A DNA stretch of 64,000 nt. Origin: Cenococcum geophilum 1.58. Its lineage: Eukaryota > Ascomycota > Dothideomycetes > Gloniales > Gloniaceae. The position numbers and the translations under genes are program-made. Shown here piece by piece: positions 35,350-46,300 of this stretch. How positions within the stretch are numbered: position 1 is the first letter of the stretch; every line of letters starts with the position of its first letter. Location: assembly GCA_001692895.1 (NCBI GenBank), contig KV748205.1, positions 434,001-498,000 of the forward strand, given 5' to 3'. A model generated the notes under the pieces. It worked only from the letters and a program-made list of their open reading frames with translations. It ran no database searches and was not told where the DNA came from.

Positions 35350-38296
35350 TATGTGGCTAATAATATCGCTATACTAGCTATGTCTGCTACTTTAGCCAGA
35401 ATATACTAAAGACTTAGAGGCAGCTACTACGGCTACCTACTAAACTTAATATACTAGTCGTAAGGCCTACGGCGGTAGAGGGTAGCAAATACCTAAGTTA
35501 GCGGTTTACCAAGCGGTATACCATAAGGCGCTCTACTATATTACTATAGCTTTACTTTCTAAAGGTTAATTATCCTAATTATCGCGATATTAAAATATAT
35601 AGCACCTGGCTTACTAGCTTACCCAATAATAGCTCTATATTAGATTAGCTACCTTATATTAATAAGTTAGAGTCTAATTCTAGTGGCCTAATAGCTTACC
35701 CTACTGCTCCTATATAACGTCCTGCTATTAATTCTTTACCTACTAAGCTTAGCAGTAATATACTAGATAGCGAATTTAATAACAATATATTAGATACTTT
35801 AGTTCCTAATCTAGTACCTAACCTTAATAAATTAGAGCTTTTAGGTTATAAGGTTTAATACTAATAAGACCTATAAGCGGGCCTAGAGGTTCCTACTATA
35901 TAATAGACACCTCTCTCTAAGCGATCAGCTAGTTTCATTATACGCAGCGCCTTTCCTACTCTGTTTCCTTATGGTAAAGCCGATTTTAATATACTATAAA
36001 GCTGTATAGTTACCCTAGCTGCGTACGCTAAGCATATACTTAAGTATTAGGACGGTCGGTTTGGCCGCCACCCCTTATTTTACTACTATATGTTTAATTA
36101 AATTATAAAAGAGCAAGCCCTTAACGCCACCCACTTCCTCTACGGCTAATTAAATAAAAATAGTCTATTTTTAAATAAGCTTAGTAATCTTATAAATAGC
36201 AATAGGGGTAGCTAGTTACTAAATAAGATTATACAGCATATACGGAACCTTAAGGGCACTAGACCTTACTAGAGGTAGAAAAGAAATAAGCTTATAGCTT
36301 ATACTAAGAATATTAAAAGCAGGTCTCTATTCTTTACACTTAGCGCTGCTAATCTATATTGGTATGATCTACACTCTTATATACCTCGATTTAATGAATA
36401 TAAGGCTGCTAATAAGGCTTAGCGCTACCAGATTGCTTCTTAAAATCTTAACAATAATCTATATATTGCTGCTTACTAGCTGCTATATATATAGCTTCTT
36501 ATGGAGTTTAATAGCCCCAAGGCTAGATCCGTTAGCTATTAAATTAAGGGCGGCTTTTACTAAGTACTAGGCTACTTTTATATTTGTAATTAATCCTAAT
36601 TAATCTAGGCCTCCTAATCTCTAATATCCTTCTACTCTTAGCTATAAAGAACAGCTTAATACTAGTGAGCTTCTTACTGCCTACCTTAATCGATTTTAAC
36701 GGCACTGTAATTACACTAAATCTTACTGCTTAAGATTAAAGAAAGGCTCCCACTAGAGCAAAGGAGTGCCGCTTCTATTTTCTACACTCTCTCCGCAATA
36801 AGGCTGCTATATTAAAGAATCAAAATCTATATTACTAGACGTTCTATCTATAGCGTAATAATAAGCTTCTTAATAGTTATAATGCAGCTATAATATTAGC
36901 GTGGATGGCGAATATTAATACGTTACCCGCTATAAGTATATTAGTAATAGTTAACTATATAGGCAAGTATTACAGTAAGGAAGAGGGGAGGTTAACTTCC
37001 TACTAGGAGTTACTCTAATTAGTATAGCCGCACGCCAATAGCCTTTATGCCTTTAATTCGGTCGTAGCTAGGTTTATAAATAAGCTTATTACTAAACGCA
37101 ATTAGTTAGCGCAGGAGGTATGTTATCTACTTCTTAACATTCCCCTTTGCGAAGGCTCTAGGAATATAGTAACTTTAAACTACTACTAAGAGGATAATTA
37201 AAGCGCTACGTATAAGCTTACTAATGGGCAACTAAGAGGGTATAGGCTATCTAACTATAAGAAATATAAGCGCCGCCCAGATAGGGTAGAGGACGTTACT
37301 TTCCTCAATTTTCTACTCTATTTTAATTACTTTACTTATAAGCGTCGGCTAAGAGCAAGGCCTTAAGTTATATCGTACTTTCCGCGATATAACGGCAATC
37401 GTTTCTATCTGCAGTATCCTAAGTTCTACCGCGTAAAGCTTATTCTTTATCACCCGTAGAGGGAATATAAGGAAGTAGCTACTTATACTAATAGATTTAG
37501 GGCTCCTAATTATATAGCTTCCTATTAGGCTTGCGTTAACTCTTATTAGTATTAGCCTAACTACTTCTATAATCGGAAACTAGAGGAAGGTTATAAAACT
37601 ACTAATAATGTTAATAAGTTTAAGGGCGATTTTGTAGACGACTTAGAGCTATACTAGTCCTTTAAGGCCCTATATGCCCGCGTTTAAAATACCAACGGAG
37701 TTAAAATTGAGGATCCTGACAGGCTTAGTAATAGGGAGCTTAATTATAACTACGACTAGAGTACGCATTAGGGTACATACCCATAGCTTAATAAGAGGAC
37801 TTATTAGCAAGAAGTATGGCTACAGCCTTTACTATAGAGCCGCCTATCCCAAATAGCAACTTCGTCCTCCTTATAACCAGGTCAGCGTTATATCTATAAT
37901 GTCGTAGTTAGTTACTATAGGCAGATCCAAGTAGGCCTTAGCCCCCCCCCCCCACTGCGGATTAATATTAATAGAGAGGTAGGAACCGGTAAGTCATATC
38001 TTATTACTATTCTGTCTACTACGCTCTATAATATAGCCATATCTAATAGCAAGCCGTCGCTATTAGTTTAAGCCACCTCTACTAGAGTAGCTGCCTTTAA
38101 TATTAACAGTAGAACTACGTACGAACTATTAAGGTTGCTAGTAAATCGCCCCTTTAAGAAATTGCCTGCTATTAGTCTTACGCCTCTATAACAAGCTTTT
38201 AAGGATATTTGCTATCTTATTTTTAATAAGAAATCTATAATCAGGCAAGTACATCTAGCCTAGATTAATCGCCGCCTCCGTTAAATCTACCCTACC
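35350..38296 (+). pseudogene. Helitron protein, Rep and first helicase segment
   Basis: Continues the frame cut at 28994. A Helitron_like_N region lies at about 36010-36800 (FNQIIKEQALNATHF, then FFTLSAANLYWYDLHSYIPRF). The Rep C-terminal region covers about 36800-37600. The PIF1-type helicase starts with INREVGTGKSYL, its Walker A at 37979-37996, and a Walker B that reads LIFNKKS instead of LIFDEKS near 38215. It is interrupted at 38296 by a 3.1-kb insertion. A short poly-C tract lies near 37942. RIP-type stops occur throughout. Confidence 0.75.
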
Positions 38297-38329
38297 ATCA
38301 GGAATTTTTTTTTTAGGCGTATTGTTGCA

Positions 38330-38580
38330 GTTTGCGGCAAGTTGCGCAAACTGTACAATCGCGGCAGTGGTATATGGTCGTTAGCGGTTTGTACGTTTTN
38401 CGGCAACCTNCGCAGAGCTGCGCAGAGCCTGTGCGTTTTGCAGNAACCTGCGCAGAGCTACGCAGAGCCTACGGCACCTCGCGCAGAGCCTGTGCGTTTT
38501 ACAGCACCTCGCGTAGAGCCTATGCGTTTCGCACGTTTTATACATTTCGCANATTTCGCACGTTTTGNAACAAAAAAACA
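38330..38580. repeat. Imperfect GCAGAGCC-type repeats with ambiguous bases
   Basis: Degenerate short repeats around GCGCAGAGCCTGTGCGTTTT recur four to five times between 38400 and 38540, with scattered Ns from 38400 to 38568. The overlapping open frames here (38332-38629) are products of the repeat, not genes. Confidence 0.6.
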
Positions 38581-38759
38581 CCTTAATAAATATTTTCTAA
38601 ATTTATTAAATAATTATATATTTTCATAGATTGCTATAATATACTTTTAAATATATTTATATTATAACTATATAAAATATAGAGCTATCTATTTGGGTAA
38701 AGGGATTGCTCTTATAAGAGGCTCCAAATTGTTAATTAACGTATTCCTAACTTATCTCT

Positions 38760-38910
38760 GAGTCTACCTACCTACGCTAAACTTACCTGCCTGCCTACCT
38801 ACCTATCTACCTACCTACCTACCTGCCTGCTAACTACCTGCTTACCTATCTTAATCTGTCTGTCCTATCTGTCTATCTATCATATCTTTATTATCTATCT
38901 ACCTGTCTAT
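38760..38910. repeat. Tetranucleotide microsatellite (CTAC/CTGC/CTAT)
   Basis: About 150 bp of CTAC, CTGC and CTAT tetramers with interruptions, typical of slippage-prone microsatellite DNA. Confidence 0.85.
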
Positions 38911-38984
38911 ATTACCTTGATTTAATCTATCAATTAAATCGTTTATAGTGTTCGCTGGCTGGTTGTTTAAACTGTTGTTGTCTG

Positions 38985-39840
38985 GCTCTAGCAGCCGGTC
39001 ATATGGCTCTGGCGAGGTCGTGTAGCTCTGGCGACGGTCGTGTGTGTTCTGGCGACGGTCATCTGGCTTTAACGACCGGTTATCTAGCTCTGACGACGGT
39101 CGTCTGGTTCTGGCGACGGTCATCTGGTTCTGGCGACGGCGACGGTCGTCTGGTTCTGGCGACGGTCGTCTGGTCGTCTGGTTCTGGCGACGGTCGACGG
39201 TCGTCTGTTCTGGCGACGGTTGTCTGGCTCCGGCGACGGTCGTCTGGCTCTGGCGACGGTCGACGGTCGTCTGGTTCTGGCGACGGTTCGTCTGGTCGTC
39301 TGGTTCTGGCGGACGGTCGACGGTCGGTCTGTTTCTGGCGGCCGGTCGTCTGGCTCCGGGGGACGGTCGTCTGGCTCTGGCGACGGTCGACGGTCGTCTG
39401 GTTCTGGCGCACGGTCGTCTGCTCCGGCGACGGTCGTTCTCGGCGCTCTGACGACGGTCGTCTGGCTCTGGCCGATGGTCGACGGTCGTCCTGGCTCCGG
39501 CGACGGGTCGTCTGGCTCTGGCTCTGGCGGACGACGTCGTCTGGTTCTGGGCGACGGTCGTCTGGTTCTGGCGACGGTCGTCTGTCGTCTGGTTCTGGCG
39601 ACGGTCGTCTGGCTCCGGCGACGGTCGTCTGGCTCTGACGACGGTCGTCTGGCTCTGGCGATGGTCGACGGTCGACGGTCGTCTGGTTCTGGCGACGGTC
39701 GTCTGGCTCCCGGCGACGGTCGTCTGACTCGGACCGGTCGTCTGGCTCTTGGACGACGGTCGTCTGGCTCTGGCGCGGACGGTCGACGGTCGTCTGTTCT
39801 GGCGACGGTCGTCTGGTTCTGGCGACGGTCCTCAGCTGGC
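38985..39840. repeat. 20-bp minisatellite, GTCGTCTGGTTCTGGCGACG type
   Basis: About 850 bp of a GC-rich 20-bp unit repeated roughly 40 times, with small indels and shortened units (GGTCGACGGTCG). The unit keeps CTGG (TG), so it has not been hit by RIP. Long frames on both strands (Ser/Gly/Asp/Arg- and Arg/Thr/Pro-rich) exist only because the unit has few stop triplets. Confidence 0.95.
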
Positions 39841-39959
39841 TGCCGTTCTGGTGCCTCCCTAGGTAGGGAGGATGTAGAGGAAGGAAGGGTAAAAATAAGG
39901 TGGCTACCTAGGTGTATGTGTAGAGGCTACTCGGGAATATAGCGGGACCCGATAGTAAT

Positions 39960-41165
39960 GATATCATGCGGAGCTTTGTGCAGAGCCTCCGTACGCAAAG
40001 CTTCGCGCAGAGCTCCGTCGCAGAGCCTCCGTATACGTAGAGCTTTTGTAGTGCTTTGTTAGTAGAGCTTTATAAGTCGTGTAGCTTTCGAGTAGAGCTT
40101 CGTGCAGAGCCTCTGTACGCAGAGCTTTGTGTAATCCCTTCGTGTTAGAGCTTGTGTAGAGCTTCGTGCAGAGCTTCGTGCTAGAGCTTTGAGTAGAGCT
40201 TCGCGTAGAGCTTCGAGAAGCTTAGTATGCCTTCGTAAGCTTTAGGCTAATTTGAGCGGGAGCTTTATGTAGAGCTGATTGTGTAGAGCTTCGAGCAGAG
40301 CTTTGTATAGAGCTTTAAGTGGAGCTTCGTGCAAAGCTTTGTGGTAGAGCTTTGTGTAAAGCTTTGAGCGGAGCTTTGTGTAGAGCTTCGAAGCGGAGCT
40401 TCGTGTAGAGCTTCGTGCGGAGCTTCGTGCGGAGCTTTGTGTAGAGCTTCGAGCAGAGCTTTAAGCAGAGCTTCGTGCGGAGCTTTGTGTAGAGCTTCGA
40501 GCAGAGCTTCGAGCAGAGCTTCGAGCAGAGCTTTGAGCAGAGCTTCGAGCAGAGCTTTGTGTAGAGCTTCGAGCAGAGCTTTGTGTAGAGCTTCGAGCAG
40601 AGCTTTGTGTAGAGCTTCGAGCAGAGCTTTGTGTAGAGCTTTGAGCAGAGCTTTGTATAGAGCTTCGAGCGGAGCTTCGTGCAAAGCTTCGTGTAGAGCT
40701 TCGTGTAAAGCTTTGAGCGGAGCTTTGCGCAGAGCTTCGAGCGGAGCTTTGTGTAGAGCTTCGTGCGGAGCTTTGTGCGGAGCTTTGTGCAGAGCTTTGA
40801 GTAGAGCTTCGTGTAGAGCTTTGTGTAGAGCTTTGTGTAGAGCTTCGAGCAGAGCTTCGAGCAGAGCTTTATGTAGAGCTTCGTGTAGAGCTTCGTGTAG
40901 AGCTTCGAGCAGAGCTTTGAGCAGAGCTTTATGTAGAGCTTCGAGCAGAGCTTCGTGTAAAGCTTCGTGTAGAGTTTTGTGTAGAGCTTCGTGCAGAGCT
41001 TCGTGTAGAGCTTCGTATAGAGCTTTGAGCAGAGCTTCGAGCAGAGCTTTATATAGAGCTTCGAGCAGAGCTTCGTGTAAAGCTTTGTGCAGAACCTTGT
41101 GTAGAGCTTCGTGTAGAGCCTCGTGTAGAGCTTCGTGCAGAGCTTTATGTAGAGCTTTGTGGTTA
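39960..41165. repeat. 12-bp minisatellite, AGAGCTTCGAGC / AGAGCTTTGTGT type
   Basis: About 1.2 kb of a 12-bp unit AGAGCTTYGWGY repeated about 100 times. The early units (39960-40250) are more diverged and partly shorter, the centre is very regular. Because 12 is a multiple of three, frames stay open on both strands and give four-residue repeats ([24 protein letters not shown]). No promoter or start context supports expression. Confidence 0.95.
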
Positions 41166-41167
41166 TA

Positions 41168-41431
41168 GTATTAGGATTTTTTTTAGGCGCGTTATTGCAG
41201 CTAAAAATTAGGGTCTGCAAAACCTGTATAAGCCGCGATTTCAGTAATTTATAGTAATTTGCACGAGTAGCCTGTATATTTGTAGTAATTTGTAGTAATT
41301 TGCACGAGTAGCCTATGTGTTTGTAGCAAATTGCCGTAAGTTGCCGCAAATCGCTAAAATCGCGACTTACGCAGGTTTTGCAGACCCTGATTTTCGCTTG
41401 CGACAACGTGCCTAAAAAAAAATTTCCTGAT
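41168..41431. mobile_element. 264-bp MITE with about 72-bp inverted repeats
   Basis: Left arm near 41168 (AGGATTTTTTTTAGGCGCGTT, then AGGGTCTGCAAAACCTG) is matched by the inverse at the right end (CAGGTTTTGCAGACCCT, then GCCTAAAAAAAAATTTCC). The same end opens the larger insertion at 38297, so the 3.1-kb block looks like two MITE ends with satellite DNA between them. The superfamily was not identified. Confidence 0.7.
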
Positions 41432-42719
41432 GACGCGTAACGACAACTACTTTAGAGGCTTAAATATCTTACTAGTAGGCAATTTCTATTAGCTTCCCCC
41501 TATAGGTCAGGCGGCCTTATATAGTAATCTACCCGCTAGGCTATTAGAGCTCGCTAGCTATAAAAAGGAAGCCTATAAGGCGATTAACCGAACTACTATC
41601 CTAGATCAAGTTATATGGTAGGGCGGTAATAACGCTAAGAGCTCTGTATTTAGGACCGCCCTTATAGAGCTATATAGTAATTCTATAAGTAATTTAACCT
41701 AGAAGCTTCTTTTAACTAGGTATAAGCAGGGCCTATCTACTAATAAGGTTACGGGCTTTAACAACGCAATTCGGCTATATAGCACACGCGCTACTATAGG
41801 TAAGTATAACACTATTTGGCTTCGCGATCTTTTACAGCCAGTAGTAGCTATTAAGTTAGTTAACACTAGTATAGGTGCGCGGAAAGTTACTCCTAATTAG
41901 TGCGATACTATAGAGAATCTAGCCCTATATATTGGCGCGAAAGTAATACTAATATAGAATATCTGGATTAAACTAGGCTTAGTAAACGGTACTACTAGTA
42001 CAGTTAAAGATATTATATAGAAGGGACACGCGGATATTAAAAAGAATCAGCCTCAGTCACTACTAATTATAGTAGATGGGTATAACGGACCTACCCTATT
42101 CACTCGGTAGGATAGTAAGAAAGTCGTCCCTATATTTTCCATACTTCGTAAATAGGAGAGTATAAGAGGCTCTTACTCACGGCGTTAATTTCTAATTACT
42201 CTAGCTTTTGCTCTTACTGTATATAAAAGCCAGGGCTTAACACTTAACTAGGTGGTTTTAGATATTAAGGAAAAGAATAAAACAGCTGGGCTAACCTATA
42301 TAGCAATCTCGCAAGTTAAGAAGCTTTTAAGGCTTATATTTAAATGTAGGTTTAATATAAAACGATTTTAGTTATCTATAAGTAAGACTAAAGAGGTATA
42401 ATAAGAAGATTTTGCACGGAGGCAGTAGCAACTACTTATAAACGACTTTTCCTAATTAGGAAATTATATACTAGCTTAGAGGTAAGCAGAGAATATAGCA
42501 TTCGTCTTGGTTTCCTAACCTTTAAATAGCTTAACCGCGAAATCTAATTTTCTAAATTTTAACCCTCTTATCCGTCCTACCTTCTTACCGCTTCTAAAGC
42601 TGTTAGATATATATACAATAGTATATAAGAAGAATTGGTAGTACTACCAGATCAATATTACTGCTATCTGTAGCGTTGATTAATTTTTAGAATTTTTCAA
42701 TTTTTTTAAAGGGTGGAAA
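41432..42719 (+). pseudogene. Helitron protein, C-terminal helicase segment and 3' end
   Basis: The PIF1 helicase resumes with DNYFRGLNILLVGNFY then LPPIGQAALY (about 41445-41525), LLTRYKQG near 41710, IGAKVIL near 41933, and the terminal block FALTVYKSQGLTLNQVVLDIKE near 42210-42270, then YIAISQVKKLLRLIFK near 42297. It ends before about 42500. The 200 bp after it is AT-rich and non-coding and should hold the Helitron 3' hairpin and CTRR end, which I could not place exactly. All Helitron frames in the window lie on the + strand and are colinear. Confidence 0.7.
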
Positions 42720-42932
42720 TGTCGCTTATATAAGAAGTTACGTAACCTCTAAGAATACTTAGGACCCCATATTAGCAGCCATAACTTCTCTATACTATAG
42801 TTAAGATTTTATATATACTATATCTAAAGCTACTTATAATAACTATTACCTATAAATCTGCCAATTTATAAATTAAAAATTAGACGTTGTTAGAGCTGTT
42901 AGTAGGGGTTATTAATTACGCTCCCCGTAACA
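42720..42932 (+). repeat. LTR-like sequence, probable 5' LTR of a copia remnant
   Basis: 213 bp from TGTCGCTTATA to CCCCGTAACA. It aligns with 51985-52191: GTTACGT falls at the same offset after the TGT start, and the last 100 bp are clearly similar (TTATAATAAC/TTATAATAGG, ATCTGCCA, GGGGTT, GCTCCC). Divergence is large. No matching target duplication was found. Confidence 0.4.
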
Positions 42933-42989
42933 AAATTTTAGATTTTAGTAATCTAAACTAACGAATTAAATTAAAAGTTCGGAACGTCT

Positions 42990-43195
42990 AAATAAGGTTC
43001 TACTAAAACGCTAGCTAGACCCTAACCTAGACCCTTCCTAACCTATTAAATTTTAAAAATAACAACCTTTACTAAATTAAAAATTAACCTTATCCTTAAT
43101 AAGCCACCTAATTAGATTTAATGGTTCTTTATTATTTAAGACATAGCTAAAACTAATAAGGTATAGCAGTATATTGACCTATTTAAGAAGAAAGA
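42990..43195 (+). pseudogene. Copia-like gag remnant, first part
   Basis: The reading just before chromovirus copy C (FNGSLLFKTQLKL, then YIDLFKKK) continues after it at 50589 (DDLLKLELLSWPILRNILPT). The pattern of a NGS start, Trp-rich first domain and Pro-containing link fits the gag N-terminus of Ty1/copia elements. The assignment is tentative. Confidence 0.4.
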
Positions 43196-43388
43196 TGTCA
43201 TGGGACGGGGGTAGTGGCTATAAAGCGTATATATTCAAGGAGTCTACAAGACGTTACGCGATCGATCGTAAGGGTCGAGGGCGTAAGGAGGTGATATACC
43301 TACGCGTAGCTGATATAAGCTGTACGCGAGGTATATGCAAGAGCACGGGGCTCTCCTATAGAGGCCCCTATAGTAGGGTTCCGTAATA
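43196..43388 (-). repeat. Chromovirus C, 3' LTR
   Basis: 193 bp from TGTCATGGGA to TTCCGTAATA in plus-strand order. The final CA has mutated to TA. Confidence 0.9.
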
Positions 43389-46300
43389 CTACCCCCCTTC
43401 TTATAGAGGCGGAGCTCTAGCAACGCTGTGGTTACTATATATATATAGAAGAAACACTTAAGGTATAGAAAAGAAGAAAAGGGGGGTATCGCTAAAGGCT
43501 TAAAACAACGTTATATAATAGGGCTTAGCATCTAAGAATCCAACCAATTAGATAACTTTAACCGCTAGTTAAAGTTCCTGGATATCTCGACGATATTCCA
43601 GTTATATAATTACACTTTACTACAATCTAACGGCAATCTAACGGCAATTTGCCCTTATATAGCAATATATAACAGTTTAACTCTATAAGGGCTCCTATAG
43701 AGGATTAGGTATAAAGTCTCTACTAGCCGTCGAAAACGGACTCTGCACCTGTACGTGGTGATGGCTACAAACCTAGGTCTTCGAAGTTTAGACTTAGAGC
43801 CAACGTAGAGACGTTATATAGCGTGCGATAGGACCTAGTGGTCGTGGTTGTGAGCGTTATAGGCGGTGGTAAAAATTTTTTAGATAGTGAGATCTTAAAA
43901 ACCACTACTATGGCCCTCTACAATTTAGCTACGCTATTCTTCTATTAAGGCACCTATATAATCCAACATAGATATACGGCATTTAATAGTATCCCCTAAC
44001 CCCTAATAGAAAGCATTAATGACCTCTTATATTAATAAACGAGCGATTGCGAATGAATAAGTAGATAAATAAGCAAATATACGGCCCCTCCTAACCCCTA
44101 GGGCGATCGCCCGCGGAGCATACGGTCACTCACCGTTTTTTCTACTAAATACTACCTAGCAGCCTGGATTGCGACCTATGGTTTTCCCTATCTTTTTTTA
44201 ACGGAGTGGTAACCCTTAGAAAGGGCCTAGCTAGGGCCTAGATATAAAAGATACCTAAATATAATACAATATCCCGCTCGCTTATTAGTATTACGGTAAT
44301 TAGAACGGATAAATCCCCCTTACGCCTTTAATAGGCCCTAGGGGGGGAAGGTATAGCGTATATAGCAATAGTTAGACAAGAAATAGCATATAGGGGATAG
44401 CTAAGGTATAGGAAACAGCAGTACGGCAATTAATTGGTAAGGCCTAGCTGGGACGTAGTAAACCCTAGCTAGGGTAAGCTAGAGAAGGAAGCAGTAGTTC
44501 CTAAAAAGTTTAAACATCTAAGGAGGACAGGACGTAGCCGTAGACCCGTAGGGCCGCCGCTATGGACGGACATAGCAAATCAGGGTTTTTTATCCTACTA
44601 AGGTGGCTCATAGGGTTTTTCCTCCCCCCTAGCAGCAAGGGTTTTTTCCCGTTAATATTACTTTTCCCTTATATACGGAGTAGTCTGTATAGGGCTAGAT
44701 AGTATCCGTATCAGACGTTAATTAAAGAATTATTATTATTATAAAGTCTCTACTTAAGCCTAATTTCTATAGATTCGCGTAGTAAAAGTCGCTAATTAGA
44801 TCCTTTGCATTTTTAAAGTCTTCCTATAGTTGCCATTCTAGCTAATCTATGTTAAATCCTGTATATATAGCTCTATAGTAGAGCCGTCGTCCTCTACCTT
44901 TACTAAAGTATTTAGAGTTAATAATTCGTTTAATGGTCTACTCCTTATAGTTCTTGTCTTTATTCTTGTCTTAGATTAATACTAGTAGGGGTTTAGGCTA
45001 TATCTACCCTAGTAAGGGGTTAGGCTAATAAAGGTATAGTAGCTATAGGTAAAATATAGGCCATATCCCGCGGGTAGCTAGGGTAGGCAAGAGTTCTAGC
45101 TTATATACGGCTCCCCTATTAATAACTTATTTAATTAGATAGGGGCTAAGGTTCTTATAATTAAGTGACTTTATAGGCCTTTATATAGAGATATTATATA
45201 TATCTAGCTATATCCAGTCGCTAATACGCATCTCTAGTAGTGGCGTTCTATAACGGTCAGCAAAGTAGGCCTACTTTACTTAAGCCTAGGCCATTTCTCC
45301 CTTGTAGTAGTTAAGTAGATTTTTTATACAGTTTATATACTAGTCGGTAAGTAGTATCTTAAGGCATTTTTTATATAGCAGTTTTTTATTAATAGGTTCT
45401 GGTGGCTTTATACCGGATTAGGGGTAATAACCCTTATTCGCAAAGAATGGGGTAAGTCCTATAATAGTTAAGACGTAGTTATTTATTATAAATTTACCTA
45501 GTAGGAGGTAATCTACCTAGTTATCTTAACTATAGGCGACTACCTATTATAGGTACGCTTTTATACTGGCATTAGCGTTTTCCGGTTGCCTAGTAGTTTT
45601 ATAATAAAAGAATATAAATATCTTAACAGAGATGCTAAGGCGTTAGTAGATTCGTCTCTATATATTAGAGTTAAATTATATGCCTTGGTTAGACGTAATT
45701 AAGTTAGGTAACCTATATAGTTAGTAAACTTTATAAAGGAAGGCGTTAGTAACGTCGCTAATAGCTACGCCTTTAGTTGGGACGTAGTGGCGCTCTTTTA
45801 TAAGTTAGTATATTATTATAAGGATGTTCTTATAGGTACGGCCGTGTCGTTTATAAGGTAGTAGGTTAATAATAAAATCTATAGTAATATCTGCCTATTG
45901 TTATATAGGTACTAATAGAGGGTATAGTAGTCCTTAGTACTTTATATTAAAGGCCTTAATATATTTATAACTGTAGCAGGCGCCTATAAAGCGTTTAACT
46001 AAGTTTATTATTTTTAGCTAGAAGTAGTATCGGCTAAGAAGCTTATAGGTTCCTCCTCTACCTAGGTAGCCGCTTAATTAGAGGTTATAGGCTATTTAGA
46101 TTAGTTGCCGTTATAGATTTTCTAAGTTAGGGATAAATAGGCGGCCTCTATAATAGAGCCTATTCTCTTTTACTTCTAAGGCTACTATATTAATCTAGCC
46201 TAAGCTTTAAAGGTTAGTAGGCAGCGTATAAGCGCTAGCGGTTTTTACGGCAATAAGTTAATATAGTAATAGGTTAACAAAGGCGTTATATGCCGTAGTA

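Larger units (their letters stand above)
38297..41431. mobile_element. Terminal-inverted-repeat insertion composed of MITE ends and minisatellites
   Basis: The helicase frame is split by 3135 bp that begins ATCAGGAA with a T10 run and AGGCG, and ends with the inverse (GCCT, A9, TTTCCTGAT). Inside are a left MITE-like end, tetranucleotide repeats, a 20-bp minisatellite and a 12-bp minisatellite, then a complete 264-bp MITE at the right end. No target duplication could be identified. The content is CA/TG-rich compared with the flanking Helitron, so it is younger than the main RIP wave. No transposase is present, so it is non-autonomous. Confidence 0.7.

Noticed and set aside
39003..39942. Long overlapping open frames rich in Ser, Gly, Asp, Arg and Val on both strands
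   Set aside because: They are produced by the 20-bp minisatellite, which lacks stop triplets in several frames. There is no start context or homology.
40265..41406. A 363-residue minus-strand frame and a 243-residue plus-strand frame with Lys/Leu or Arg/Ala repeats
   Set aside because: Simple translation of the 12-bp minisatellite; frames open on both strands at once.
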